Below are positions 12,344 through 22,743 of a stretch of DNA of 64,000 nt, piece after piece. Every line of letters starts with the position of its first letter. The stretch's first letter is position 1. Origin of the DNA: Neurospora tetraspora (taxonomy: Eukaryota > Ascomycota > Sordariomycetes > Sordariales > Sordariaceae); assembly GCF_033439725.1 (NCBI RefSeq), contig NW_026944390.1, positions 1,054,001 to 1,118,000 on the forward strand, given 5' to 3'. A program made the position numbers and the translations under genes. The notes below the pieces were generated by a model. That model was not told the DNA's origin. It searched no databases and was given only the letters and a program-made list of their open reading frames with translations.

Positions 12344-14036
12344 ACGAAAGAATTAAATATTAGAAACGGATCTAATATTAAAATCTATAGCGTTACTACT
12401 TTAATTAATATTAGGCTTAGGAATAGAAGCGCTAATGCTAGTAACAATACTAATTTTATAGAAGGGGTTAGCGTTCTTCTCGCGCTAATTTTTATCCTTT
12501 AGGTTTTTAGCTAAATTGTAGGCTTTAATAAATTATTCTTTATATTTATTATTAGCGGACTAATCGCTTTAATAAATAAAGGTAGTACGGATACGTTTAT
12601 TAATCTGTTAACGAAGGTAATAAACCTTTATACCGTTATTAAAACCGTAGCGGTCGATAAGGAGGGTAAACTTCTCTTCAAAATCTTACTACTTTATTCC
12701 TTTAATTATTTTTAATTCCTTTAATTCGCGGCGAAAGTAAATAATAACGTTAACGTTATTATATTTCTTATTGAATTCGTCGAATAATTCGAAAGTTATG
12801 TTCTATTTAGCGGACTTATTAATAAGGATTTTATTAAATTCAGTTTTAATAATTTCGAAGTGAAGACCTTTAATAGAACGGACGATTAATAAAAATTTAA
12901 TACACTTGGTAATAAAAGATTTTAGTTCGTCAACCTAAATTAATTTAATGCGGAGACGCTAAGCGTAATATTTAATAATATATTTAATAGAAGTACTTTT
13001 ATTATCGAATGTAAGAGATATAATAATATGTAATATTAATGTATAATTACTATTATTGTTAGAAATTATTATTTTGGAGTTTTTAGGGTCTTTATCGTCG
13101 TTAGAGTCTTCGTCGGGGGGCGGGATAGCTTTAAGTTTAGGGATAGGCTCGACCTTAAAAGCGACGATAAAATATTAACGAAGGTTATTAATATATTTAA
13201 AATACTTATTATATTATTTCTTATATGCCTTTTTCGAATTTATATGGAAATCGGGAAATTCTTATTTTAGGGCAATAATATCGTTATTAAAGGTACTAAT
13301 AATATTAAAATAAATATTACAGATAGCGGTAAATTCGTCGGCGTAGCTATTGCGAAGGTCGTAGATAGCCTTATTGTAATTCTTAGTTATCTCCTACGTA
13401 TAGAGGAGGGTTTAAATTCGGATCGTAGCGATATTATTATTGCAACGTTTAATATTATATTAGGCGGTAGCGAATTTAGTTTTAAAAACTTTAAATTCTT
13501 TTTGTACCTTTTAGGTTTAAATACGGGTAGTAATAATATTATTGTAGAAAAAATAGTTAAAGACCTTAAAAATTACTTAAAAGACGGGGAATTAAATAAA
13601 ACTAAACGTATATTCGGTAACGATATTAATTTAAACCGTTTAATTATTATGGGATTCGAAGGCTTAAGTAACGTTAGAATAATATTTTTAATTAGCCGGG
13701 TCTAAAATAGCGAAAGTATTAATTATAGTAATAGGAAGAAAATTATTAGTTATTAGGAGAGCGTATAAAATAATATCGTTAGATATTAATCGTTAAATTA
13801 ATACGCCGGGTAGGTAAAAGGGAAAAAGAGAATACGAATTGCTTAATAGTAATATTTAGCTTAGTAATTTATTTAATTCGAAATTAAGATCGCAACGTAG
13901 GGTTTTAATTATATAGGAACGAATTTTAACTATAAATCGATAATACTAAATTAGCGACGTTATAACAATTAAAATTAATTATAATCGCTCTTCCCTTAGG
14001 TAAATACGCGTAGTATAATAGTAAAGTATAATAAAT

Positions 14037-14299
14037 TATTATAGGGCGAGAGGGTACCATTAGGGGTAGGGTAAAATATACGTTATTATACGAAGGAGAG
14101 AAAAGGAAGTGTATATAGAGGATTAGCTATATAAGCGAGAGCCTAAGTAGGCCAGTCCGTACGCGCGCACGTAAAGCTATACGTAACTAAAGCATATAAC
14201 TAATGCGTAAGTATATAGCTCTAGGCTATAGTGTTAGGTCTAATATAGTACATGTATAGTCAATATAGTACAACCACATCACAGGCTAGCCCTATGATA
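14037..14299 (-). repeat. 5' LTR of the gypsy element
   Basis: 263 bp, partner of 6791-7053. On the plus strand it ends CTATGATA, probably CTATGACA before RIP, immediately followed by the AAATG target duplication. It retains several CA dinucleotides that the left copy has lost, so the two LTRs were mutated to different degrees. Confidence 0.9.
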
Positions 14300-14844
14300 A
14301 AATGTTAAGAATAATAAATTAGGAAAATAATTAATTAGCAGCTTAGTTAGAGAAAATAAAATAGGATAATAATTATATTCGTTAAAAATATTTTAAAGAG
14401 GAGAAGAAAATGAAAATATAAAGGAGTTTTGTATAGAATATTCGAAGGCTCTATAATATAAATAATTTAAAGAGTAGGTTATAAATAAAAGAATAGTTAG
14501 AGTGGCTAAATAATAGCTTAAATTTAAAAAAAAGAATAGGGTTTATATACGGATAAATTAATAGGTACGCGGATTATATTATTATATACCCTAGACGTTA
14601 GATTCGGATTAATAGATTTAAAGATAGCTAGCTACTTAAATATTATAATAATTAAATATTCCCCTTCTAATTCGTTTTATACGTAGGTATAAAAGAAAAG
14701 TTGGGATAGGTTCCCGTTCCGGGCTGAGAAATGGCGTTTGTTCGTTCTTTTCTCGCATTTTTTTAATGAATTAATCCTTCGAGAGGTGCGAAAATGAAAC
14801 CGATAGTGATTGTAGCGAACTATATTTCTAAATATAGCGGTCAA

Positions 14845-14888
14845 AACCCTAACCCTAATTCCAACGAGCCGGAATTAGCGTTAGGGTT
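14845..14888. repeat. Hairpin with telomere-like arms inside A1
   Basis: AACCCTAACCCTAATTCC (14845-14862) pairs with 14871-14888 across an 8-base loop with a single mismatch. It sits at the same place as the perfect palindrome of B1 (39564-39610), but the inner part of the stem differs in both arms together. Confidence 0.8.
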
Positions 14889-15314
14889 CTTTAGCCGCCT
14901 AGTTGATATAGGTAGTCTACTATCACTATAATACGTAATACTAATGTCCATTAAATTCGGTAGGGGTGGTAGGTAACGCCCTAAAGTAATTTAATTTAAT
15001 TATAATTAATTTCTAGTATTAAAGTAAATATTTATATACTATATAAGTTTTTTTCGTATTATAAAGTAAAAGTATAAAGTAAAACGAAAATATTTTATTA
15101 TAGAACTACAAGAATATATAAAGTTTTAAATATATTTTACATTTATAAATAAGTTATAAGTTTGTTTATATATAAGTAAGATATTCGATTATATTAGTAT
15201 AATATGAGTTTTCTAATAGTTTTTATCGTTAACCTTTGGCTAAACGAAGTATAGTTTATTATAAAAATAGAGAAACGATTTTCTAAATTAGTATTCTATA
15301 CATTCTTTTTCTTA

Positions 15315-15580
15315 TTATTTCCGAGCCTTCATTATTAACCTTTTAAACCTCCGAGGTACTACTATTGTTTCATCGAGAGTATCCTTCTCGAGGGTATCCC
15401 TTTTCCGTTTGCGAGAGACCCTGTTTGGGACTTTAGGACTCTTTAGCCCTTCACCATCATTCAGACTCTCTTCAAGAAGAGAAATAAAGTTTGGAGAGGT
15501 AAGGCGGATAGACGTATGTACCGGCTTAGGCGGGGGGAAGTTGGGCGTGAAGGAATCCGAGCTGGCTCCATCAGAATCTA
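15315..15580 (-). pseudogene. Truncated copy of the 38851-39177 ORF
   Basis: Encodes a near copy of residues from SDGASSDSFTPNFPPPKP through the Lys/Arg-rich tail of the protein at 38851-39177, with several substitutions. The N-terminal part of that protein is missing because the repeat ends at about 15580. The open frame visible up to 15596 starts in unrelated sequence. Function unknown; probably not expressed as a full protein. Confidence 0.6.
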
Positions 15581-15596
15581 GAAAACACGCCGTCAA

Positions 15597-16277
15597 CCAC
15601 GCCCCATAAGAGACGACTCCAGGCCACCCGAGCCAAGGGGTGAGTCACTCCTTGACTTCTTGGATGTCAGTGATGAAATTAGGCGCGGTCGAAGTGATAT
15701 ATCTACCAAGTAGCCCTTATCAATGTTCTATCCTAGATAGACGGAATGGTTAGCTGTGCCTCCAGTCATTCAGGTTTGGCACAGGGCGCGGGAATCGAGA
15801 GCGGGCGAGTGAGCTGGGATGAAAAAGTTGAGGGGCCTGGCGCCTGGGGCGGAGATAAAGGAAGGAAGGTACGGGGAAAAGAAAGAGATCAACTCAACTC
15901 AACAAACTATAGGTCATCTTGAGTTAGTCCCTTTCCCTTGGAGCGGGGGAACAAGTTCTTAAGACACATAAGACACTACGCGGAGAGAGAGGGTGGGAGG
16001 GATACTTGATGTCAAATGTCGCACCTAGTAGTATAGCGCACTTTACTGGAGTATTAGGTTATGTAGGAACAAGGAACTCCGTAGATTACCGTGAACGGAG
16101 TGACGGGACGACACTGTACTATATAATATACGACAGGGTCAGGTCATCAATCTTAAGGAGAAGAGAAAAACGTCGTTAATTATTAGGTGTATAGAGTGTC
16201 GTTCAGTCCCCAAGGTTATTGCCCCAGTGCAGCCGTCCCCTCCACCCCCTCCACTCCACCCTCGTATCCGCTTTCCA
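15597..16277. other. No gene seen
   Basis: About 0.7 kb of normal-composition sequence between repeat A1 and the RIP-killed gene at 16.3-17.0 kb. No ORF, RNA or repeat is supported. Confidence 0.5.
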
Positions 16278-16960
16278 CTACCCAACATAATAGTCCTTCA
16301 TAGTCTCCTCACAAGCGTTGTACTTAATAGCACTCAGCGTCTCATTTTCAAGGCGATCTATTACCCTAACCATCTCCTCCACACTCATCTCCGCACCATA
16401 TCTCTTTTGCACATCGGCGACGGCGGCATAAAGAGCGTTTTCGCCAAGCACGATAGAACGAGACAGAAGATTTCCACAAGCAGTACTTCCAAGGACAAAC
16501 CACCCACTCTTATCCACCGCTTCCACTAAGACTACCGCTATCCTCTTCAATACCTCCTATATTATGCCTTTATAGAGTTTCTCCTTTATATCCTTGGTGA
16601 TCTTGTCCCGCACTTCGTCCCTAATGTTTTCCTCCCACTTCCTACCCGTCTTTCGGTATAGTTTGTCAAGCTAACGGGCTACTTCACCACCGACTTGCTC
16701 TCCGACTTCTAACCTAACCCAATCCTCTAGCTTTGAGCAATATTTGACGCGCGCTTCAAGGGCCACATTACGGGCGAGGAGCTATTTGGCGAGCTTTTTA
16801 AGAGCCGCGTCGCGGATAAGAAATTGTTCCTTAATGGAGGAAAACTTTGAAGGGTCAGTTAACGCTTCCAAAAAGTCGAAAGCAGAGGTAAGGGCGGGAG
16901 GGGGGGCAAGTCGAGGTCGGAACGGGTTGCGAATTGTAGGCGCTTTCCGTTTCGATCTAT
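16278..16960 (-). pseudogene. RIP-inactivated coiled-coil protein gene
   Basis: On the minus strand one frame reads for about 227 codons interrupted only by three stops, all TAG: after AALKKLAK, after GGEVAR and after LYKGII. Each is what CAG would become by C-to-T mutation. The frame begins in a Pro/Arg-rich part, continues through a Lys/Glu/Arg-rich helix with heptad spacing (about residues 40-145), and ends with a 90-residue uninterrupted segment (16278-16550) finishing ETMKDYYVG and a stop. The start was not found and may lie in an upstream exon. I do not recognise the family; the charged helix suggests a scaffold or nuclear protein. One frame with RIP-type nonsense only argues for a formerly real gene rather than a chance ORF. 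Confidence 0.55.
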
Positions 16961-18020
16961 AGAAGAATAAGTTTATTAGCGGGTAACTAGGTCTTATAAA
17001 GGTGGTGTATTAGGCTGGAGGAACGTACCCGATGGATTGAAGGGTTATATTAATTCTTAACTTTGAAAGGTATTCTCCTACGTTTATTCGAATTGGTAGT
17101 TGCTTAGACCAGTAATAATGCATTTATCTTCGCAATCAAAGTAAGGAAGTAAGAATCCGCTTACACTTACTATTCGTTTACGCGTCTAAATTAGAATTAA
17201 TATTTGGGCGGTATCTTAAAGTTTGCTAGAAGTAGTATAGGTAGGACTGCTTAGTTGCGCCTCTTATACTTCGTAATATGCTAGTTCGTATACTATAGTC
17301 CCCGGGTTAATAGCTTGCCCCCCGGCACCCTTATATAGTTTATATAAAAATCTATATTTCTTATTCATTATTAGTTTATTACGGACATTGGCATGCGAGA
17401 AGATTGATAGGAGTAAGGCTAATTGTACTCAAATCTCGATTAGGAGGGGGAACGAATCTAGGTAGATAGAGAGGTCTTTAACTGTAGCAAGAGAGTATAG
17501 AGCATCTACGACGGCCGTAGATACTAGCCCCTTGGGTTCTAGAGGCTGGTTTTTGGGCGCTATAAAAGTTAGCGGCTATATTAAGATGAAGCGTAGACGA
17601 ATAAACCTTTTCAAACCAAACGCTGCTCCACCCTACTCCATAGTAGGAGCCGTAGGCGAAGAGCTATATACAAATTCAACAAACCGTATACTCTCGGGGT
17701 AGATGAACAGATAAAGAGGAACAGTGCCAGACTGGACATTTTTAAGCAGGCATTGGCTGCGGAGTATAATTAGAACTGTTCGTTTTTCAGTATTAAAGTA
17801 CAAGTCGGCTCTCAGGTCTGATATGTGCCGAGTAAGTCCTCCATCCGCCCAAATAGCTTATACTACCCAGAAAAACAGATCGATCTAGCAACTTTCCATA
17901 TAGTCGTCCGTATTAGACGCGGTTGGCACGTTATCGCCGTTATATCCATCGACACTATTGGAAGAATTATCACTAATGCAGATCTCAAAGCAAGTATGGT
18001 AGTAGGGTTTAAACGAACGA
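16961..18020. other. Partly RIP-affected stretch without genes
   Basis: Composition alternates between AT-rich and normal blocks. A 77-codon open frame at 17825-18058 has no homology that I can recognise, and nothing else is supported. Confidence 0.45.
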
Positions 18021-18232
18021 CCTGCCGCTCTCTCGTAAAGATACAACTATCGGTTTAGTTCACTATAATCGGGAGGCAAGACAGCAGAGAAGCCACTAAC
18101 CGCAACATCTCCGCCCGCGGCCCTATCGAGAAGCCCCAATCTTTTCTATAGGTAAGCTTAAGGAGTAGGAATTGGCGAATTTTTATGGCTTCTCGACTAT
18201 AGATATACGTTACCTTAAAATACAGCAATTGG
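18021..18232. repeat. Direct duplication, copy 1 (RIP-altered)
   Basis: About 210 bp, beginning CTGCCGCTCTCTCGTAAAG, recurs in direct orientation at 18322-18518. Differences between copies are mainly C/T and G/A, this copy being the more AT-rich. Shared landmarks include GGGAGGCAAGACAGCAGAG versus GGGAAGACAGCAGAG and CCTATCGAGAAGCCCCA. Not coding as far as can be seen. Confidence 0.75.
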
Positions 18233-18321
18233 ATTGAGTCGGACCGGCCATATACCCAAACGGGTATATAGCACCAGGCCGTAGTAACTTGGGAAAAAGG
18301 CAGGGCAAGAAAAGGGACAGC

Positions 18322-18518
18322 CTACCGCTCTCGCAGGAAGATGTAATTTCGGCTTGGTTCACTATAACCGGGAAGACAGCAGAGAAGCTACTAACCGCAG
18401 CATCTCCACCCGCCACCCTATCGAGAAGCCCCAGTCCTTTCAACATCAACAGGTGAGCCTGAAGAGTAGGAGTTGACGGCTTCTCGACCATAGGTACACG
18501 TCACCTCGAATTGCATCG
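18322..18518. repeat. Direct duplication, copy 2
   Basis: Less mutated partner of 18021-18232, with a start-to-start period of about 300 bp. It keeps CA/TG dinucleotides where copy 1 has TA. Tandem duplication is itself a RIP trigger, which may explain the asymmetric decay. Confidence 0.75.
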
Positions 18519-20495
18519 ACCGGAAAGAGACTGGACTCCTATACATCTCCCTAGAGAAATGCACAGCATCAGCACCGCGGCGAATAGAGGAGACGGGCAA
18601 GAGGGCAACTCAGCTGACCCAAAAGGGGGCTTTTCGCTCTGTTTCTTTATATCGGGTTGCGGATGGGGGAATGCGAGGGCTTGAAGTTTCAATGACGACC
18701 TCTGAACTTTGTCACTTAAAAATTGGTGAAAAGTGGCCTGTTGATGAGGAAGGAGGAAGAGAGGCCGGGCAAGATTCTGAAAGATTAGTGGCACGGGGTT
18801 GAAAAGTGGGCTTGCCGGCCCGGTCATACTATATTCGGGGCAGGGGGGATAATCCCACTGTCTTGATTCTCCCGCACGACTCCCAGTCGCCCAGTCACCA
18901 CTCACCACCTGGCATGAATGGCATATCAAAAGAGTGAGTTGAGTGCCTTCGCGCCAAGCCTCGGATCTGCAGGAAACCTTGGTCAGTCAACAGGATGACG
19001 ACCGCGACACTGTCCTCGACGACTCGGGGCGTGATCGGCTCGCGTGCGCGTCGTGTGCAAAACAAAGGTTTGCAAACAGATACCTCGAGTCAAGTGGAGC
19101 AGGCTGCCTTTTGTACTGCAGTACGTACCAAAAGTGTAGCATTTGAGCTTAAAGACCAAAATGCGGGAGACGCTACTATTCTCGTTTCATTTGAAAGATC
19201 TATCTTTCCCTAGCAGTCTTTCGAGAAAGTGGTTGCAAAAGTCATCAAAAGGTGCTTTTCGTCAGTAGTATAAACAAGATTCTCGAAGTAGATTTTTACA
19301 TAACGCAAACAGACTTCAACTGACTTCAAGAGTCTCCACAAGGCCAGAAAACGACCCCACCTTACTAACCCGAAAGAAGTAAGGCAGTTTTTGGGCATAA
19401 CTCCACACGCGAGCCGATCAGACACTCGGGCCATGACGTCGAACGCTAGAGGTACACCTCTGCCGGCATTTAATTTGTTAGCGTGGTACCGCCATGTCAC
19501 AGAATTTGACTGGTTGGTGGTGGTCAGTCCAATGATATTTTGTACGAACAATAAGGACACTCTTGGGGTGTGGTTTGGTGTAAGCGTGTCCGGAATATTT
19601 TTCACACCACTTGCCAATTCATCCTCGAGCTCGAGAACCAGAATAAGGTGGACAAGTAACATCCACGAGCGCTCCATTAGCACCTCCAAGAGCACCTCCA
19701 CGGAGCGGCTCCTCGCTTGTTCATCTGACAAGGCCGTATTTGCCATCTTGTGGTTCAATTGCACCGGGCCGCACTACCTTATGTTCCGGACTGGAAAATC
19801 ACCAGCATTGGGTCGCTTGTTCCTGTCTTACACTTCTGTTTGATCCAATGTATGCGGTCTCACCAACGAATGTGCCCGGTCTTTCCATTGGATGACAGAT
19901 TTTACACTTTGTTGTTAGGAGTTACCAGCTGTATGGCGGGTGGTGAGCGTCACGGAACAAATGTGGGGTGGATTGCCTCCGAGCCCGGTCCATCATTGCA
20001 TGACCGTGCCCGGGCCCTGGCCTGCCCTGACTAAGGGCGTGACAACTGCGGTCGTGGTGTATGGGGCGCCGAGTGGCCGTCGGCCATGGCGGTGGAGGTC
20101 GGAGGTCGAAGGCGGAAGCGGAGGACTGGAGGTGGTGATGGGACGACGTGGAGCCCACCTTTCGTTGTTTGCTCTGCGAAATGAACGCCTGTGCACGTGA
20201 CCGATGACCACGCCGGGCCTCTTAATTGGTTGCTCCAGCATGATCAGGTATGAATGTGGCTGCCGCGTGTGGCCGACGGCGTGGCTGACGTATACGCGAC
20301 ACAGACCAACGCGCTGGACGCCCGCAACGACACTTAACGAACCACGGGCATCCACCAATTTTCCATTATTTTCTGTGCAGAAGTGCTGAGAAGTTGCGCC
20401 GCCGGTGTCGCATCACACACCAACTTTGCCCCAGCCAACTGGCCACCATGTCCTCATTTCGTTGAAGCACTCGATGTCCGACGCTTTGTCCTCCG
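18519..20495. other. Normal-GC stretch without a supported gene
   Basis: About 2 kb with several open frames (for example 19210-19764 on minus, 184 codons, and 19391-19843 on plus, 150 codons) that overlap antisense to each other. Neither shows a domain, signal peptide or splice-consistent extension. A gene here is possible but I cannot support one. Confidence 0.45.
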
Positions 20496-20937
20496 GCAAG
20501 GGCGGTAAAAAATCTTCCGCATGCTGGAGTGATAATTGGTGCTGCGTTCGTACTGAATTACTAGCCGCTTGGTTCAAGTGTCCCGAGGGAACGAAACGCT
20601 AATTTAGTTTGGTGCACCCCAGAGAAAGTGGGTCTGTTGTAGAATAATTGGATAGTATACAGTTGGAAAGAAATGTAGCATCTTAAAGTGATGGCCTAGT
20701 TATATAAGGATGATTTAACGATATTGTATATTTTATGGTGTTATATGTATTAGATATTATTAATAAGTGAAAAAAAAATTGAATTTAGAACGGATGCCTT
20801 GGATGTTTAGAGTCTATAACTCAATAGTGTGTATTACTTCTAGTTCTAGTTCTTTTGAGAAGGACGAAGGTAGCGAGCTATAGAAAGATTCTTTTAATAT
20901 TAATATTATTACGATAGGGTGTAATTAAATGTATCTA
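20496..20937 (+). repeat. Repeat copy A2 (inverted partner of 37171-37611)
   Basis: 442 bp matching the reverse complement of 37171-37611 from GCAAGGGCGG at one end to GTAATTAAATRTATCTA at the other. Internal landmarks include AGTGTCCCGAGGGAACG versus its near-identical partner, and the block around GGATGCCTTGGATGTTTAG. Non-coding; the nature of the element is unknown. Confidence 0.8.
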
Positions 20938-22347
20938 TGTACTATATTGGGCGCTTGAAATCAATTTCATATTTGCCTTAGAAATATTAATTCAATATTA
21001 GTCTATATGAAGATAGAATTTAGATGTTGGCGTTTAGTATTATTCGTGCTTAGTCTAATAATAAATATATAGATTGATAGAATTAAGCGTTTAAGAAAAT
21101 AGGTGGCTTATAAATATTAGTAGGATAGATGAAGAAAGATAATAAGGTATCTAAATTATAATAATTATTTGTTTTTTTAATATAACGTCCCAAGTACTTC
21201 TTCCCGAATAATTATTCGTCGTAGAAATCGAAAGGAGGGTCGCGGTCGAAGCGTACTATTAATTATTATAAATTTAATTACGTATATTCACTACGGAAGT
21301 CGTATAGGCAAGAGTATAAGTCCTAATATTGTAATATTTGGTAAGAATTTTGAAATCTAATTTAGAATATTAGTTAATTGAAAAAGATATTATATAATGG
21401 GCTAATATTAATAGAATGTCTACTACTATATTATATATATATTAAAGAGCACGCTTTATTAGTTTAAGAGTATTAAATAAACTTTGATAATTAGAATGAA
21501 GAGAATTCTTTAAACTTTGTTGACGATCCGTTGGTGGAGGAATTTTAATTGCTTGAAGACGAATATAAGGATAGGTAATAAATATATTAAATATATTTTT
21601 AAGGATTTTAAAGTTGGTTAAAAATACGATCTACCGATAAGTTAAATAATAAGGAGAATTTTAGTAATATATGAAGAAATATAACGTAATAAATGCCGAA
21701 AATTATTGTAAAAGAGAATATAAATATTATAAAGAATCCTATTATTAGAATAAATCTCTATATTTTTTCTATAAAACTTTAAATAACGAATTGCTTTGTT
21801 AAATTACTATATTAATTCTTTTTCATTCTTTAATCCGTACACGACTTTCTATTTTTTATTAGTGCCCCCTAGAGCGTAAATTCAAATTCGGCCCTTCGTG
21901 GCTCTTATACCACTAAGGAATTTAATATCTTAAACCTGGCTCTGAGGTTATTTGGAATGGAAATATTTATACTTTTTCTAATAATCTAAATTATTAGAAG
22001 AACAGGACGGAAATAATTACGATCGAGGATAAAAAATTAAGATTAGAGTAGAGCTTAGATTAGTTATCATATTAGTTTTGTATTTATTGAAATTTATTTG
22101 TAGTGTTTAGGAATTGGATAATTGGTAATAATTTTATTAAAATGAGAAATAAGAATATAGTGATTTCAAAATATTTAATATTTTAGTATTTTTAATATAA
22201 TTTAAAATTATTACGGATTATACCTGGATAGTCTGCTACCGCTATAAAAATGAAGTATACCTATACGTTATATAACCTTATAGTAATCGAATCGAACAAT
22301 ATTCTAATATAATAGAATATTATAGTAGCAATCTCTACCTAGCTATT

Positions 22348-22743
22348 TGTGACGAACGGCAGACTTGATCTGCCTAAGTGGGATAGCTGAAGGTAAAGAC
22401 TATCAAGTGCAGTTCGGTGAAGCCAAAGGGTTCACAACAAGTATCGTTATACGTGTCTCTGGTGACGATGGTCTATTGACTACTGTCGAACTATCTGACA
22501 ATCTGAGTTCTCCAGTCGTCCCTTTATATCCCACATGTCTGTCGCGGTGTATCCTATTCTCTGGTACTCGCTGGCTCATCCTGAGTTCCTGCTTTACTTT
22601 GAGTTCTTGCTCACTCGTGAGCGCCCTTGGTTGACGTGCGCCCTCTGGTCCAATCCCCGTTTGGGGTTACACTGCCCTATCTTGGCATGACTGTTGTGTC
22701 CCGATGGCTTGGTCGGCCCGTGTACTCGCTTAAGTTCGTAACA
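22348..22743. mobile_element. Solo LTR, not RIP-mutated, with CTATT target duplication
   Basis: A 396-bp island of normal composition begins TGTGACGAAC and ends GTTCGTAACA (imperfect inverted ends, TG...CA) and is flanked by CTATT on both sides (22343-22347 and 22744-22748). These are the hallmarks of an LTR left after recombination between two LTRs. The surrounding sequence is heavily RIP-mutated, whereas this LTR keeps its CA/TG dinucleotides. Confidence 0.88.

Larger units (their letters stand above)
6791..14299 (-). mobile_element. Complete but RIP-inactivated Ty3/gypsy LTR retrotransposon
   Basis: Two 263-bp direct repeats (6791-7053 and 14037-14299) bound a 7.5-kb element flanked by the 5-bp duplication AAATG (6786-6790 and 14300-14304). 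Coding direction is minus: the polypurine tract appears as TCCCCTCTC next to the left LTR, and minus-strand translation gives the gypsy reverse transcriptase box GLFEFLVVPFNL (9981-10028) and a degraded YxDD box, AYFDNIFI (about 9897-9920). A mutated gag zinc knuckle (RCSKKGYFSAEC) lies at about 12.26-12.31 kb. The order gag then RT from right to left fits. Stop codons occur throughout the coding region, so the copy is dead; protease, RNase H and integrase cannot be delimited by eye. Confidence 0.9.
6560..14660. other. RIP-mutated AT-rich tract
   Basis: About 8 kb of AT-rich sequence with TA greatly over-represented, CA and TG nearly absent, and CG still common. Point mutation of CpA to TpA on both strands (RIP) produces exactly this. 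The tract consists mostly of the degraded gypsy element at 6791-14299 plus short flanks, and no frame in it is functional. Confidence 0.9.
14665..15580 (-). repeat. Repeat copy A1 (inverted partner of 38910-39800)
   Basis: The reverse complement of this segment matches 38910-39800 over about 0.9 kb, including a small ORF, an AT-rich spacer and a telomere-motif hairpin. This copy carries many C-to-T and G-to-A changes relative to B1 and is the more RIP-affected. Homology ends at CTAGATTCTGATGG on the ORF side and fades at about 14665 on the other. Confidence 0.8.

Noticed and set aside
12101-12502. Plus-strand open frame of 133 codons in the AT-rich tract
   Set aside because: Low-complexity Ile/Asn-rich translation opposite the gag zinc knuckle remnant; not coding.
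19210-19843. Two overlapping antisense frames of 184 and 150 codons
   Set aside because: Neither has a domain, splice support or consistent codon use, and they contradict each other.
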